The position numbers were made by a program, and so were the translations under genes. DNA of 64,000 nucleotides from Psychrobacter sp. UBA3483 (lineage in GTDB: Bacteria; Pseudomonadota; Gammaproteobacteria; Pseudomonadales; Moraxellaceae), in contig NZ_DFQS01000005.1 in assembly GCF_002377905.1 (NCBI RefSeq), positions 62,001 to 126,000 on the forward strand, read 5' to 3'. The notes under the pieces were generated by a model. The model searched no databases. It worked only from the letters and a program-made list of their open reading frames with translations, and was not told the origin of the DNA. Within the stretch, counting starts at the first letter, position 1; each line of letters begins with the position of its first letter. This document shows, piece by piece, positions 44,432 through 53,113 of this stretch.

Positions 44432-44881
44432 ATGAGTTCTGATACCCAAACCAATACCAAAACCACGAACGACAATACCAATAATATCCCTGACAATCCT
44501 AATCCCGTCATTCCAAGCCATTGGAAAATAAAACGTTCGACACACTTCTTCACCAAAGATAAAGTACCTAATGCTTTATTAACCCATCATAATACGGCTG
44601 AAGGCGTCTACGGCCAAATCTGCGTCATGCAAGGGGCGGTGACCTTTTATGGTTTCGCTGACGAAGCTGCCACTGAGCCGGAAAAAATAATCGTCATTAA
44701 AGCCGGACAGTTTGCAGTCAGTCCACCGCAATATTGGCACCGCGTAGAGCTAAGTGATGATGCTCAGTTTAATATCAACTTTTGGACAGAAGGCGACACT
44801 GGCAATAAATCGATGTTTAATAGCTCCAAAATTCATAACAAACCCATTGAGAAGTTATTTGATAACCTAGTAGAGTCCTAA
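44432..44881 (+). CDS. yeaR: YeaR/DUF1971 cupin-like protein
   Basis: Small cytosolic protein of the DUF1971 (TehB-N/YeaR) family. The core from residue ~30 aligns well with E. coli YeaR: KIKRSTHFFTK, GVYGQICVMQGAV, YGFADE, AGQFAVSPPQYWHRVE and FNINFW follow in the same order. In E. coli, yeaR-yoaG is induced by nitrate through NarL and by NO through NsrR; the biochemical role is unresolved. The ~28-residue Asn/Thr-rich N-terminus is extra. An AAGGAG site six bases before the ATG makes the start secure. A Fur-like box is upstream. Its place in a nitrate/NO locus agrees with the E. coli regulation. Confidence 0.85.
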   Translation: MSSDTQTNTKTTNDNTNNIPDNPNPVIPSHWKIKRSTHFFTKDKVPNALLTHHNTAEGVYGQICVMQGAVTFYGFADEAATEPEKIIVIKAGQFAVSPPQYWHRVELSDDAQFNINFWTEGDTGNKSMFNSSKIHNKPIEKLFDNLVES

Positions 44882-44942
44882 TTATCGTAGAGTCTTAATC
44901 ATCCAGCGTTGTCCTCATCTATCATTATCGGGTGATACAGTG

Positions 44943-44978
44943 ATTGTGCTATGACAAGCGCTTTTGTCATGGCACAAT
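44943..44978. repeat. 15-base-pair hairpin after yeaR
   Basis: ATTGTGCTATGACAA pairs with 44964-44978 with one G-U position around a six-base loop. No T-run follows, so terminator function is doubtful. Confidence 0.45.
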
Positions 44979-45055
44979 TAATAATGACGCTAGCTAGCTA
45001 TTGATAAGATGGCTATTTAACCATTTAATGACGTTAATTATTTAGCTATTCAACT

Positions 45056-46003
45056 ATGCAAACAAAACCGAAATCCCTTATGTCAGCTTCTAATAATAAG
45101 CCTGCCAATGAAAATAGACGCAGCGCTACTCATATTGAATCACAAAACTGCCAAGCGGTGATTGAAGCGCTTGCTCATACCAAAACGTGGTTATTTGTGC
45201 CAGCAACGCGCATGGATCGGGTAGAAAAAGCTTTTGCTAGCGGGGCAGATGCGGTGATTGTTGATTTAGAAGATGCCGTTGCACAAGCAGACAAAGCCCA
45301 AGCTCGCGCAGCATTAAAAGCCTACTACGATGCTCAGCATGAGGCGCAAAGCTATCGCCCGATTTGGCTACGTATCAATCAAGCGAGTAGTGCTGAATTC
45401 GCCAAAGACTTAGCGCTATGTCAGCAGCTGCCTAAGCTGGCAGGCGTGCTATTAGCAAAAGCGGTGGAGGCAGTAGATATTGACAAAATCTACCAACAAA
45501 CAGGTCTGCCGGTGATTGCGGTGATAGAAAATGCCATCGGTTTATACCGTGCCAAAGAGATGGCAGACGCGCGTGGTATGGTGGCATTTAGCTACGGATT
45601 TTTAGACTTATGCAATGATTTACAGGTACAAGTGGGCACAGCATCAGCGGATATCATTGCCAATCAAATTCGTTATCAGCTTATCTTAACTTCAAAAGTC
45701 CATCAATTGCTCGCACCGATTGATAGCGTGTATGCGGACTTTAATGACAGTAAAGGGCTGCACAAGCGTGTGCAACTATGGTCGCAAATGGGCATGTCAG
45801 GCATGCTTTGTATCCATCCTAAGCAAGTCGATATTGTTAAAGAAGCCTTGCAACCAAGCGCCAGCGAGCTTGAATTTGCGCAGCGGGTAATTGAAGAATA
45901 CGAGCACAGTGGGCAAGCGGTCTTTAAAATAGAGGGTAATATGGTCGATGCGCCGGTAATTGAGCGCAGTTATCAGCTGCTAGCGAGTCGTCTGAGTCAT
46001 TAA
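45056..46003 (+). CDS. CitE-like CoA ester lyase (HpcH/HpaI aldolase family)
   Basis: TIM-barrel lyase related to the citrate lyase beta subunit and to citramalyl/malyl-CoA lyases. Seen: FVPATRMDRVEKAFASGADAVIVDLEDAV (residues ~46-74) with the metal-binding acidic pair, LRINQASS near residue 107, the conserved VIENAIGLYRA near residue 160, and SGMLCIHPKQVDIV near residue 260. 315 residues with a polar ~35-residue leader. No ribosome site is obvious before the first ATG, and a second ATG lies eight codons on, so the start is uncertain. No citrate lyase alpha or gamma gene is adjacent, so a stand-alone CoA-ester lyase is likelier. The link to the nitrate genes is unclear. Confidence 0.82.
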   Translation: MQTKPKSLMSASNNKPANENRRSATHIESQNCQAVIEALAHTKTWLFVPATRMDRVEKAFASGADAVIVDLEDAVAQADKAQARAALKAYYDAQHEAQSYRPIWLRINQASSAEFAKDLALCQQLPKLAGVLLAKAVEAVDIDKIYQQTGLPVIAVIENAIGLYRAKEMADARGMVAFSYGFLDLCNDLQVQVGTASADIIANQIRYQLILTSKVHQLLAPIDSVYADFNDSKGLHKRVQLWSQMGMSGMLCIHPKQVDIVKEALQPSASELEFAQRVIEEYEHSGQAVFKIEGNMVDAPVIERSYQLLASRLSH

Positions 46004-46022
46004 TAAATCTTGCTGATAAAAG

Positions 46023-46052
46023 ACCAGATAACTTCCCTTATCTGGTTTTTTT
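46023..46052 (+). terminator. terminator after the CitE-like gene
   Basis: Perfect nine-base-pair stem ACCAGATAA/TTATCTGGT with a six-base loop and a T-run. Confidence 0.85.
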
Positions 46053-46194
46053 ATGTTTTTGCATTAGGTATAAGTAACTACCCACTCGAGTTTCTCTCTC
46101 TAAATTTGGTTATAAATGAAGGACGTTACTGGCGATTTTATAAAAAGTGAACCGCACAGTTTATGCTAAAGAGAAGAATAAATAAAAATAACTC

Positions 46195-46221
46195 TTAACA
46201 TTCATATTAAATGAATGTTAA
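46195..46221. promoter_or_regulatory. NsrR-like palindrome, distal norB site
   Basis: Perfect 11-base arms (TTAACATTCAT and its complement) around ATTAA, matching the NsrR operator layout and the hmp site in arrangement. It is ~315 bases before norB. Confidence 0.6.
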
Positions 46222-46473
46222 AATGTTTCCAATTTGATGCTACATGTAAATAAACATCAAATAGATTTAGCGCATGAAGCGATAAAATCCATCCATTAAT
46301 CGTCATATCTTCAAAGATTTAAGCCTTCAATCCCAGCTTTGATTGTGCTTTATTCTTAATTCCAAGATTAGAGCGCAGCTCAGGCAGCAGGCTTAGTATT
46401 CACCAGATGATTGATAGATTTATCGCAACAAACAGCGGTATTACTCATTTATGGAATTATAATTGCACTTATA

Positions 46474-46496
46474 AAAATTTATTTTAAATGAATGTT
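46474..46496. promoter_or_regulatory. NsrR-like palindrome, proximal norB site
   Basis: Degenerate copy of the distal site, identical in its right half (ATGAATGTT) and matching at 20 of 23 positions overall, centred ~50 bases before the norB start, where a repressor would block transcription. Confidence 0.6.
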
Positions 46497-46535
46497 AAGT
46501 GTTCAGTTTATCTATCTAGCCATTAGGAGCAAGAT

Positions 46536-48842
46536 ATGGGCGAATATAAAAAGTATTGGTGGGGCTTAATCGCCGTCCTCGTCATTACCTTTACCTTTTT
46601 GGGTTGGGGCGGCGTGGAAGTCTATCGTACCGCACCTCCTATCCCTGATCAGTATATTGATACCAATGGGAAAGTTTTAATCACAGAAGAAGATATTTTA
46701 GATGGTCAATCTGCTTGGCAGCGAACCGGTGGTCAGCAGTTGGGCTCAGTACTCGGACATGGTGCCTATCAAGCGCCTGACTGGACAGCAGATTGGTTAC
46801 ACAGAGAGCTTGTGGCTTGGTTAGATATCAGGGCGCAAGAGTTATATGGGCATGATTTTGCCGCTGCAACAGACGATCAAAAAGCGGTACTTAGTGCGCA
46901 ACTGAAAAAAGAATATCGTGGCAGTAATACCAATGCTAACAATCAAGTGGTATTGTCAGATACGCGTATCGCCGCTATGAATGAAGTCGCGCCTTATTAT
47001 ATCGGTCTGTACGGTAATGATCCGGCATTGCAAAAGTCGCGTGAAAATTTTGCCATGAAAAACAATACCTTGGCAGATATTGAAGACAGACAAAAACTCA
47101 CCAACTTTTTCTTTTGGACCACTTGGATTGCTTCTACTGAACGTCCCGGTACGGATGCGACGTATACCAATAACTGGCCGCATGAGCCATTGATTGACAA
47201 CGTCCCAACCTCTGAGAATATCATGTGGTCTATCGCCAGTGTGGTGTTCTTAATCGCTGGGGTTGGCTTCCTTATCTGGGGCTGGTCGTTCTTGCGTAAA
47301 GAAGAAGACGTTAAAGAGATGACACCAGAGGCTGATCCATTAACCAAAGTAGCGTTAACGCCGTCGCAAAAAGCGTTGGCAAAATATGGCGTTCTAGTAA
47401 TGGCGCTGTTTGTCTTTCAGGTATTTATTGGTGGCTTTGTCGCGCACTATACCGTTGAAGGACAAGAGTTTTACGGTATTGCCGTCTCCGATTATTTCCC
47501 TTATTCGTTAGTACGTACGTGGCATATTCAGGCAGCCTTATTTTGGATTGCCACCGCTTTCTTGATGGCAGGTTTGTACTTAACGCCGCTTATCAATGGC
47601 GGTAAAGATCCTAAATATCAAAAATTGGGCGTAGATATCCTTTGGGTGGCGTTAATTATTGTCGTCGTCGGTTCATTTGTTAGCCAATACTTTGCGATTG
47701 CCGGTATTATGCCTGCAAAATACAATTTCTGGTTTGGTCATCAAGGCTATGAGTTTATTGACCTTGGTCGCTTCTGGCAGATTTTGAAATGGGTGGGTGT
47801 CTTATTCTGGTTGGTATTAATGACCCGTGGTTGTTTACCAGCGCTCAGAAAAAAAGAGGGCGGTGATAAAAACTTATTGGCCATCTTCTTTGCTTCAGTC
47901 GTTTGCGTCGGTTTATTCTACGGTGCTGGCTTGTTCTACGGCGAGCGTACACACTTAACCATCATGGAATACTGGCGCTGGTGGGTGGTACATTTATGGG
48001 TAGAAGGCTTCTTTGAAGTATTTGCCACCGTTTCACTCGCATTCATTTTCTACAACTTAGGCTTGGTCAACAAAAAAATCGCCACCGGTTCTGCCATCGC
48101 TTCAGCGGCCCTATTTATGCTTGGCGGCGTCCCAGGAACGTTCCACCATTTATATTTCTCAGGTACAACCACGCCCGTCATGGCAATTGGCGCATCATTT
48201 AGTGCTTTAGAAGTGGTACCTTTAGTGGTATTAGGTTATGAAGGTTATGAGCATTGGTCTATGCAGCGTCAAGCACCATGGATGAATAAACTTAAGTGGC
48301 CTATCATGTGTTTCGTTGCGGTCGCGTTCTGGAATATGTTGGGTGCGGGCGTGTTCGGCTTTATGATTAACCCACCTGTGTCATTGTTCTATTTACAAGG
48401 GTTAAATACTACGGCCACTCACTCGCATGCTGCACTGTTTGGGGTCTATGGCTTCTTAGCAATCGGCTTTGTATTACTGGTCATGCGTTATATCCGCCCA
48501 GACTATGTGTTTAGTGAAAACCTGATCAAAACTGGTTTTTGGGCGCTCAATGCAGGCTTGGTCTTGATGATTGCCACTAGCTTATTACCGATTGGTATTT
48601 TCCAAGCGCACGCATCAATGACCGAAGGTCTATGGTACGCACGTAGTGAAGGCTTCTTACAACAAGATTTCTTAGTCACACTGCGCTGGATTCGCACCTT
48701 TGCTGACGTGATCTTTATTACTGGTGCGGTTTGTGTGGCACTGCAAGTCGTCAAGTTTGCTTTTGCCAAACCCTCACATGCAAGCTATCAACCTGATAGC
48801 CCTGTCAATGTGGATAACTTACCAACCAACACCGTACGTTAA
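46536..48842 (+). CDS. norB: quinol-dependent nitric oxide reductase (qNor)
   Basis: Single-subunit membrane enzyme reducing two NO to N2O with electrons from quinol. The 768 residues combine an N-terminal span, a periplasmic cytochrome c-like region without heme (residues ~35-225, including SAWQRTGGQQLGSVLGHGAYQAPDW), and a 12-span heme-copper-oxidase-like NorB core. The core includes RTWHIQAALFWIATAFLMAG near residue 330 with a heme histidine, WWVVHLWVEGFFEVFA near 485 with metal-site His and Glu, and PGTFHHLYFSGT near 535 with the paired histidines. A strong AGGAG site fits the ATG. It is well separated from neighbours, closed by its own terminator, and preceded by two NsrR-like sites. NO source is not encoded here. 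Confidence 0.97.
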   Translation: MGEYKKYWWGLIAVLVITFTFLGWGGVEVYRTAPPIPDQYIDTNGKVLITEEDILDGQSAWQRTGGQQLGSVLGHGAYQAPDWTADWLHRELVAWLDIRAQELYGHDFAAATDDQKAVLSAQLKKEYRGSNTNANNQVVLSDTRIAAMNEVAPYYIGLYGNDPALQKSRENFAMKNNTLADIEDRQKLTNFFFWTTWIASTERPGTDATYTNNWPHEPLIDNVPTSENIMWSIASVVFLIAGVGFLIWGWSFLRKEEDVKEMTPEADPLTKVALTPSQKALAKYGVLVMALFVFQVFIGGFVAHYTVEGQEFYGIAVSDYFPYSLVRTWHIQAALFWIATAFLMAGLYLTPLINGGKDPKYQKLGVDILWVALIIVVVGSFVSQYFAIAGIMPAKYNFWFGHQGYEFIDLGRFWQILKWVGVLFWLVLMTRGCLPALRKKEGGDKNLLAIFFASVVCVGLFYGAGLFYGERTHLTIMEYWRWWVVHLWVEGFFEVFATVSLAFIFYNLGLVNKKIATGSAIASAALFMLGGVPGTFHHLYFSGTTTPVMAIGASFSALEVVPLVVLGYEGYEHWSMQRQAPWMNKLKWPIMCFVAVAFWNMLGAGVFGFMINPPVSLFYLQGLNTTATHSHAALFGVYGFLAIGFVLLVMRYIRPDYVFSENLIKTGFWALNAGLVLMIATSLLPIGIFQAHASMTEGLWYARSEGFLQQDFLVTLRWIRTFADVIFITGAVCVALQVVKFAFAKPSHASYQPDSPVNVDNLPTNTVR

Positions 48843-48872
48843 AAACTAACAATCATTAAAAGATAAAACCGC

Positions 48873-48903
48873 AAAAAGCTCTGCAATGGCAGGGCTTTTT
48901 TTT
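48873..48903 (+). terminator. terminator of norB
   Basis: Stem AGCTCTGC/GCAGGGCT (one G-U pair) with a four-base loop and a long T-run. Confidence 0.85.
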
Positions 48904-48959
48904 GGTTTAAATAAAGAGGTTGTTATTAAAGAGAAATGATTGGAGGCAAGCTTTTTTGC

Positions 48960-50459
48960 TTAAGCAAGTAGCAGTTTGATGCTAACCTCGAAGTAATAGC
49001 CGTCTTTTACCGTGATGGCTATTTTACCGTTATGAGCATTGACAATCGCATGCACAATCGACAAACCTAAGCCTGTCCCTGCATGCATTGATAAGGTTTT
49101 ATGATGGCGATAAAAGCGCTCTGATAATTTATCCACTTCTGCTTGCGTCATCGGAGCGGTTAGACGATTCGTAAAGCGGATTTGTAAGTACGAGATAGGC
49201 ATGGCTGATGAAGATAAAACCTGCCGATTATCTGCAAGCTTATCCGTAAAGGTTTTGCCATTGATATGAATAATACTATCACTGGCGGCATAATAAACGG
49301 CATTGGCGAGCAAATTGGCAAACAGCCTTTGTAATAGGCTTTCATCACCCAGGACGATTTTAAAGTCACCTGTTTTTTTAAAAGAGATGACACGGTCTTC
49401 GGCTATCCATTCGTAATACTCCATCATCTTGGTCAGTAGTCGCTCGCTATCCACGCGGTTAAACTGCGAATCAATCAAGCCTTTTTGTGTTTTTGCCAGT
49501 AGCAGCATATTGTTAATAAGGTTCGATAACTGCGCTAAGGTGTCGTGCTGATGATGCAGCTGCTCGATGTACTCATTGCTATCTCGCGGTTTGCTGAGCA
49601 TGACTTGGGTTTGGGTGCTGAGAGTGGCAAGCGGCGTGCGCAGCTCGTGGGCGATATCGTCTGAGAAGCGCGACAGCGTTTCAAAGTTATGCGCCAGCTT
49701 ATCCATCATTGCATTATAAGATTCAGCAAGCGGTCGCAATTCACTGGGCATATCCGCTATCACGATTCTATCGTCGAGCTGGTCGGCATTGATACGACTC
49801 ATTTTTTGCCGAATGGTCGCAAGCGGCGCAAAGCCCAAATGCACACTAAAAGCGGCGATAGAGACTAAAATAAAGGTAATGGCGATTAAGATAAGAATCA
49901 GCTGACGGTTAAATTGCGCCAAATACTGATGATGAACATCGATGGGTAGGGCGATGAGTGCTAAGCGACTGGCATGCTGGATAACAATAGCGCGATAATG
50001 GCGATCGTTGATGGTTAAATCAAACGGCTGCTCGTGATGTTTTTGCCACAATTTTTTGATCGCGCCACTATGAGCCGATTGATTGATAAAACCGGTTGGC
50101 ACACTGAGAAGCACTTGCCCGTTATTGTCAGTAATGACGGTTTTGACTTCATAGTCGATACTAGCGTTCTGTAAAGCGAGCGTCTGCTGAGAAAGTAATT
50201 TTTCCTTTTTAGGCTTGGCATCGCTAGTAGAGATATCATTAGTATGAATAACGTCGTCTATATGATTGCTGTCCATATACTGGCGTAAATTAAACGCCGC
50301 ATGGGTCAAAATCTCCGCGTCCATTTGTTCAAAATGGTCATTAACCGAGCGCTGTATCCAGACATACAGAAATATCTGAGTGACGATGACGCACAAGCTT
50401 AACAGCAGGATAGTGCGCCACAATAAAGATAGGCGACCATCCGTCGCAATCGGCGTCAT
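48960..50459 (-). CDS. cusS: CusS-type heavy-metal sensor histidine kinase
   Basis: Inner-membrane sensor kinase, probably responding to periplasmic copper. Order of parts: span 1 (LLWRTILLLSLCVIVTQIFLY, residues ~12-35), a periplasmic sensor domain to ~residue 190, span 2 (LILILIAITFILVSIAAFSV), a HAMP linker, the H-box in DDIAHELRTPLATL near residue 265, and the HATPase domain with a G-box in GTGLGLSIVHAIV. I use the ATG at 50459, one base after the stop of the response regulator, for coupled translation; the open frame reaches 16 codons further into that gene. The copper assignment rests on the CusR-like box and partner regulator; other metals are possible. Confidence 0.82.
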   Translation of the reverse strand: MTPIATDGRLSLLWRTILLLSLCVIVTQIFLYVWIQRSVNDHFEQMDAEILTHAAFNLRQYMDSNHIDDVIHTNDISTSDAKPKKEKLLSQQTLALQNASIDYEVKTVITDNNGQVLLSVPTGFINQSAHSGAIKKLWQKHHEQPFDLTINDRHYRAIVIQHASRLALIALPIDVHHQYLAQFNRQLILILIAITFILVSIAAFSVHLGFAPLATIRQKMSRINADQLDDRIVIADMPSELRPLAESYNAMMDKLAHNFETLSRFSDDIAHELRTPLATLSTQTQVMLSKPRDSNEYIEQLHHQHDTLAQLSNLINNMLLLAKTQKGLIDSQFNRVDSERLLTKMMEYYEWIAEDRVISFKKTGDFKIVLGDESLLQRLFANLLANAVYYAASDSIIHINGKTFTDKLADNRQVLSSSAMPISYLQIRFTNRLTAPMTQAEVDKLSERFYRHHKTLSMHAGTGLGLSIVHAIVNAHNGKIAITVKDGYYFEVSIKLLLA

Positions 50460-50460
50460 A

Positions 50461-51180
50461 CTATTTAATGACCGAAACACTATCGGCGCTATCGTTGGTA
50501 TTATCATCTATATCTAGCCGATAACCCATGCCGCGCACCGTATGAATCAGTTTGATATCAAAATCATCATCGATTTTAATCCGCAAACGCCGTATCGCCA
50601 CATCAATCACATTGGTGTCGCTATCAAAATTGATATCCCAAACTTGCGAGGCAATCACAGAGCGTGGCAACACCTCACCTTGGCGTTCAAGAAAAAACTG
50701 TAGTAGCGCAAACTCTTTAGCGGTTAGCTTAATAGGCTGCTCGCCGCGCGTGACGGTGCGTTTGGCAATATCCATTTTTAAATCGGCAATTTGTAGCACT
50801 GTATTGGCATAATCGGTTTGATTGACGCGGCGTAGTAGATTTTTGATTCTGACCAATAATTCAGCAAAGGCAAAGGGCTTGGTCAGATAATCATCGCCGC
50901 CGATTTCTATGCCTTTTACGCGGTCACTTAAATCATCTTTCGCGGTCAAAAACAGCACTGGCGTCAGCTTACCCGCCGCCCGATAATTGCGTACCAACTC
51001 AAAACCACTCACATCAGGCAACATCACATCCATGATGACCACATTAAAATCCTCAGTCATCAAGGCGTGATAGCCGCCAAGTCCTGTGGTTTGGTGCTCA
51101 ACAATAAAGCTCGCTTCACTCAAACCTTTTTTAATATAATCCCCAAGTGACAGCTCATCTTCGACCAATAGTATTTTCAT
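50461..51180 (-). CDS. cusR: CusR/CopR-type response regulator (OmpR family)
   Basis: DNA-binding regulator partnered with the downstream kinase. The receiver domain shows MKILLVEDELSLG, the phospho-aspartate in VVIMDVMLPDVSG near residue 51 and the lysine of GGDDYLTKPFAFAEL. The winged-helix domain has LTAKEFALLQFFLERQGEVLPRS and IDVAIRRLRIKID with the C-terminal HTVRGMGYRLD. I start at the ATG at 51180 because OmpR-family proteins begin there; an upstream in-frame ATG adds 11 residues. A palindrome fitting the CusR box TGACAA-N2-TTGTCA stands 106 bases upstream, between this gene and the divergent DUF305 genes. Confidence 0.85.
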   Translation of the reverse strand: MKILLVEDELSLGDYIKKGLSEASFIVEHQTTGLGGYHALMTEDFNVVIMDVMLPDVSGFELVRNYRAAGKLTPVLFLTAKDDLSDRVKGIEIGGDDYLTKPFAFAELLVRIKNLLRRVNQTDYANTVLQIADLKMDIAKRTVTRGEQPIKLTAKEFALLQFFLERQGEVLPRSVIASQVWDINFDSDTNVIDVAIRRLRIKIDDDFDIKLIHTVRGMGYRLDIDDNTNDSADSVSVIK

Positions 51181-51566
51181 AGCGTACTCGTGCCCGTTAT
51201 TTATAATTTTCATGCGATTGCATCATATATAAACTGCAAACCTCCAATCATAGAGCAATGCCAGCGCTATGCCTATGCCAGACGGCTAAGATGACAACAT
51301 TGTCATCTTAGCGTCATCTCATTGTCAGGCTGATACTGCTATCATTTTTGGATAAAAATCAACAAGGTTAGTTTGCGCTTTATAAAGCCATGCGTGCAAA
51401 CAAAGACAGTACAAACCAAGTATACGCGGATGTTGAGTCTGCTAAGCAGTGGTTATAAGCTCATAAAATGCAATAAAAAACCTTTTAGTGATCGGCCAGG
51501 CCTTCAATAGCCTAAGCAATATAAATTAATAAAAATAATATAAACAACGTAGCGGGAGACTACCTT
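51181..51566. other. 386-base divergent region of the copper-type regulator and DUF305 genes
   Basis: Contains the CusR-box palindrome (listed separately) and further TTGTCA/GTCATC fragments at 51312-51337 that may be a degenerate second box. No coding frame. Confidence 0.55.
51286..51311. promoter_or_regulatory. CusR/CopR box
   Basis: Twelve-base perfect arms CTAAGATGACAA/TTGTCATCTTAG around CA. The core equals the E. coli CusR/CopR box (AAAATGACAA-N2-TTGTCATTTT) except one base per arm. Placed between the divergent cusR-type and DUF305 genes. Confidence 0.75.
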
Positions 51567-52034
51567 ATGCAGCACTCTAAAGAAGAAAAAATGAACCCGT
51601 ATCTCAGATTTTCATTGATGATTTTAACGTCAACCATTGTCATGTATATCATGATGTATTTTAATACTTACAAGTGGGATCACGTTTATTTTAGCGAAAC
51701 CAGAGCCTATATGGCGCTGTATATGGGCGCAGCTATGTCTGTCATTATGCTGGCGTTTATGAGTCATATGTACAAAAAAACCAAAGTCAATCTTATGATT
51801 TATGGGCTGAGCATCGTGATGTTTGCCGTCGGTCTTTGGGGCGTCAGATCCCAAGCGACCGTTGATCAAGTTGACTGGATGCAGGCGATGATACCGCACC
51901 ATTCGATTGCTATTTTGACAAGTAGCCGCGCCGATATTGACGATCCGAGAGTGCGTAAACTTGCCGATGATATCATCGAGGCGCAAGAGCGCGAAATTGG
52001 TGAAATGCAAGAGCTGATCGAAGAGCTTAAATAA
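51567..52034 (+). CDS. DUF305 membrane protein
   Basis: A 155-residue protein with three predicted membrane spans (about residues 12-32, 45-65, 75-95) and a C-terminal DUF305 four-helix, ferritin-like part containing the conserved MIPHHSIAI with its His pair near residue 110 and VRKLADDIIEAQEREI. DUF305 proteins are often found with copper and silver resistance genes, but their chemistry is not established. The first ATG is preferred because GGGAG lies nine bases before it. It is divergent from the CusRS-type regulators and probably controlled by the box between them. Confidence 0.82.
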   Translation: MQHSKEEKMNPYLRFSLMILTSTIVMYIMMYFNTYKWDHVYFSETRAYMALYMGAAMSVIMLAFMSHMYKKTKVNLMIYGLSIVMFAVGLWGVRSQATVDQVDWMQAMIPHHSIAILTSSRADIDDPRVRKLADDIIEAQEREIGEMQELIEELK

Positions 52035-52225
52035 ATTAAAGGAGTGCTGTCGTTTAATCACTTAGTAAATTGGTCGCTTAAAAACCTAAGAATTGAACGT
52101 CCTAAATATTTTAATAAATGCTCGTAGTTAAATGGCTGTATTTAACGCAGTCATTTAACTATTTTTTTTCGGTAAGTTTTTCTTAATTTACCATTTTTAT
52201 GCTTCATTTAAATAAAGGATATCCC

Positions 52226-52981
52226 ATGAAAATGATTAACCATTCACACCTAGCATTGCTTAGTGCTAGTATCAGTGCTGCCTTGCTCATCAGCGCCTGT
52301 CAGCCTGCTAATGAAAACGCTACTAATAAAAACGCTGCGCCTGCTACAGAAGAGGCAGTCGCCACCGATACGGCAATCGACACAGCGACCAGCCCACAGG
52401 CCAACCATGATATGTCAGCGATGAGCACAGATACTGAGCACATGTCGGTGACGCATAAAGCGTACAATGACTCGATGGTAAAAATGCACGATGCGATGAT
52501 GGTTGGGATGAATTACAACGACCCCGATACTGCGTTTGCGCAAGGAATGCTCGGCCATCATATCGGGGCGGTTGAAATGGCGGAGATTCAGCTAAAATAT
52601 GGTACGGATAAAGAGATGCGTCAGCTAGCGCAAGAAATCATCGACGCCCAACAATCTGAGATTGAGCAGATGCAAAGCTGGCTCGCTAATCATCCTGACA
52701 CAGCTGAAGCAACACCTGATACCAAAGCCATGCAACAAGCCTACGCTGATGGGATGGATGCTATGCACGATGAAATGATGGCGGGTATCGCTGATCCTAA
52801 GCCTGATATGGCGTTTGCGCGCGGTATGTTGCCGCATCATAAGGGTGCCGTTGATATGGCAGAAGTAGAGCTAAAATATGGCAAAGATGCCGAAATGCGT
52901 CAGCTGGCGCAAGCGGTTATCAACGCGCAACAGGCTGAAATTGAGCAAATGCAAAATTGGATTGCTAAAAATGGCGGCTAG
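52226..52981 (+). CDS. lipoprotein with two tandem DUF305 domains
   Basis: A predicted lipoprotein: signal segment LALLSASISAALLISAC with the lipobox cysteine near residue 22, then an Ala/Thr-rich linker, then two copies of the DUF305 helical domain (about residues 75-160 and 170-251). Each copy has M..GM and a GMLGHH or GMLPHH motif followed by AVEMAEIQLKYG / AVDMAEVELKYG and ending in IEQMQ(S/N)W. The protein is rich in Met and His, which suits soft-metal binding, but that is inference. I start at ATG 52226, behind AAGGAT, not at the ATG nine codons earlier. Next gene after the membrane DUF305 protein, same strand. Confidence 0.85.
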   Translation: MKMINHSHLALLSASISAALLISACQPANENATNKNAAPATEEAVATDTAIDTATSPQANHDMSAMSTDTEHMSVTHKAYNDSMVKMHDAMMVGMNYNDPDTAFAQGMLGHHIGAVEMAEIQLKYGTDKEMRQLAQEIIDAQQSEIEQMQSWLANHPDTAEATPDTKAMQQAYADGMDAMHDEMMAGIADPKPDMAFARGMLPHHKGAVDMAEVELKYGKDAEMRQLAQAVINAQQAEIEQMQNWIAKNGG

Positions 52982-53037
52982 TGCTTTTGTATAAAATGCG
53001 ATGTTGGTTTAATATAAAAATCTGTTCCTTAAATTAA

Positions 53038-53070
53038 AAAATCCAGCTAAGAGTCTTAGCTGGGTTTTTT
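53038..53070 (+). terminator. terminator after the DUF305 lipoprotein gene
   Basis: Stem ATCCAGCTAAG/CTTAGCTGGGT with a three-base loop and a T-run. Confidence 0.85.
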
Positions 53071-53113
53071 ACGAATAATAATTTCTTAAACTTTAAACAA
53101 TGATGGCATGCTG

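Larger units (their letters stand above)
46053..46535. other. norB upstream region
   Basis: About 480 bases without a gene, holding two NsrR-like palindromes at its two ends (listed separately). The AGGAG site at its right edge serves norB. No clear FNR or NarL dimer site was found. Confidence 0.6.
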
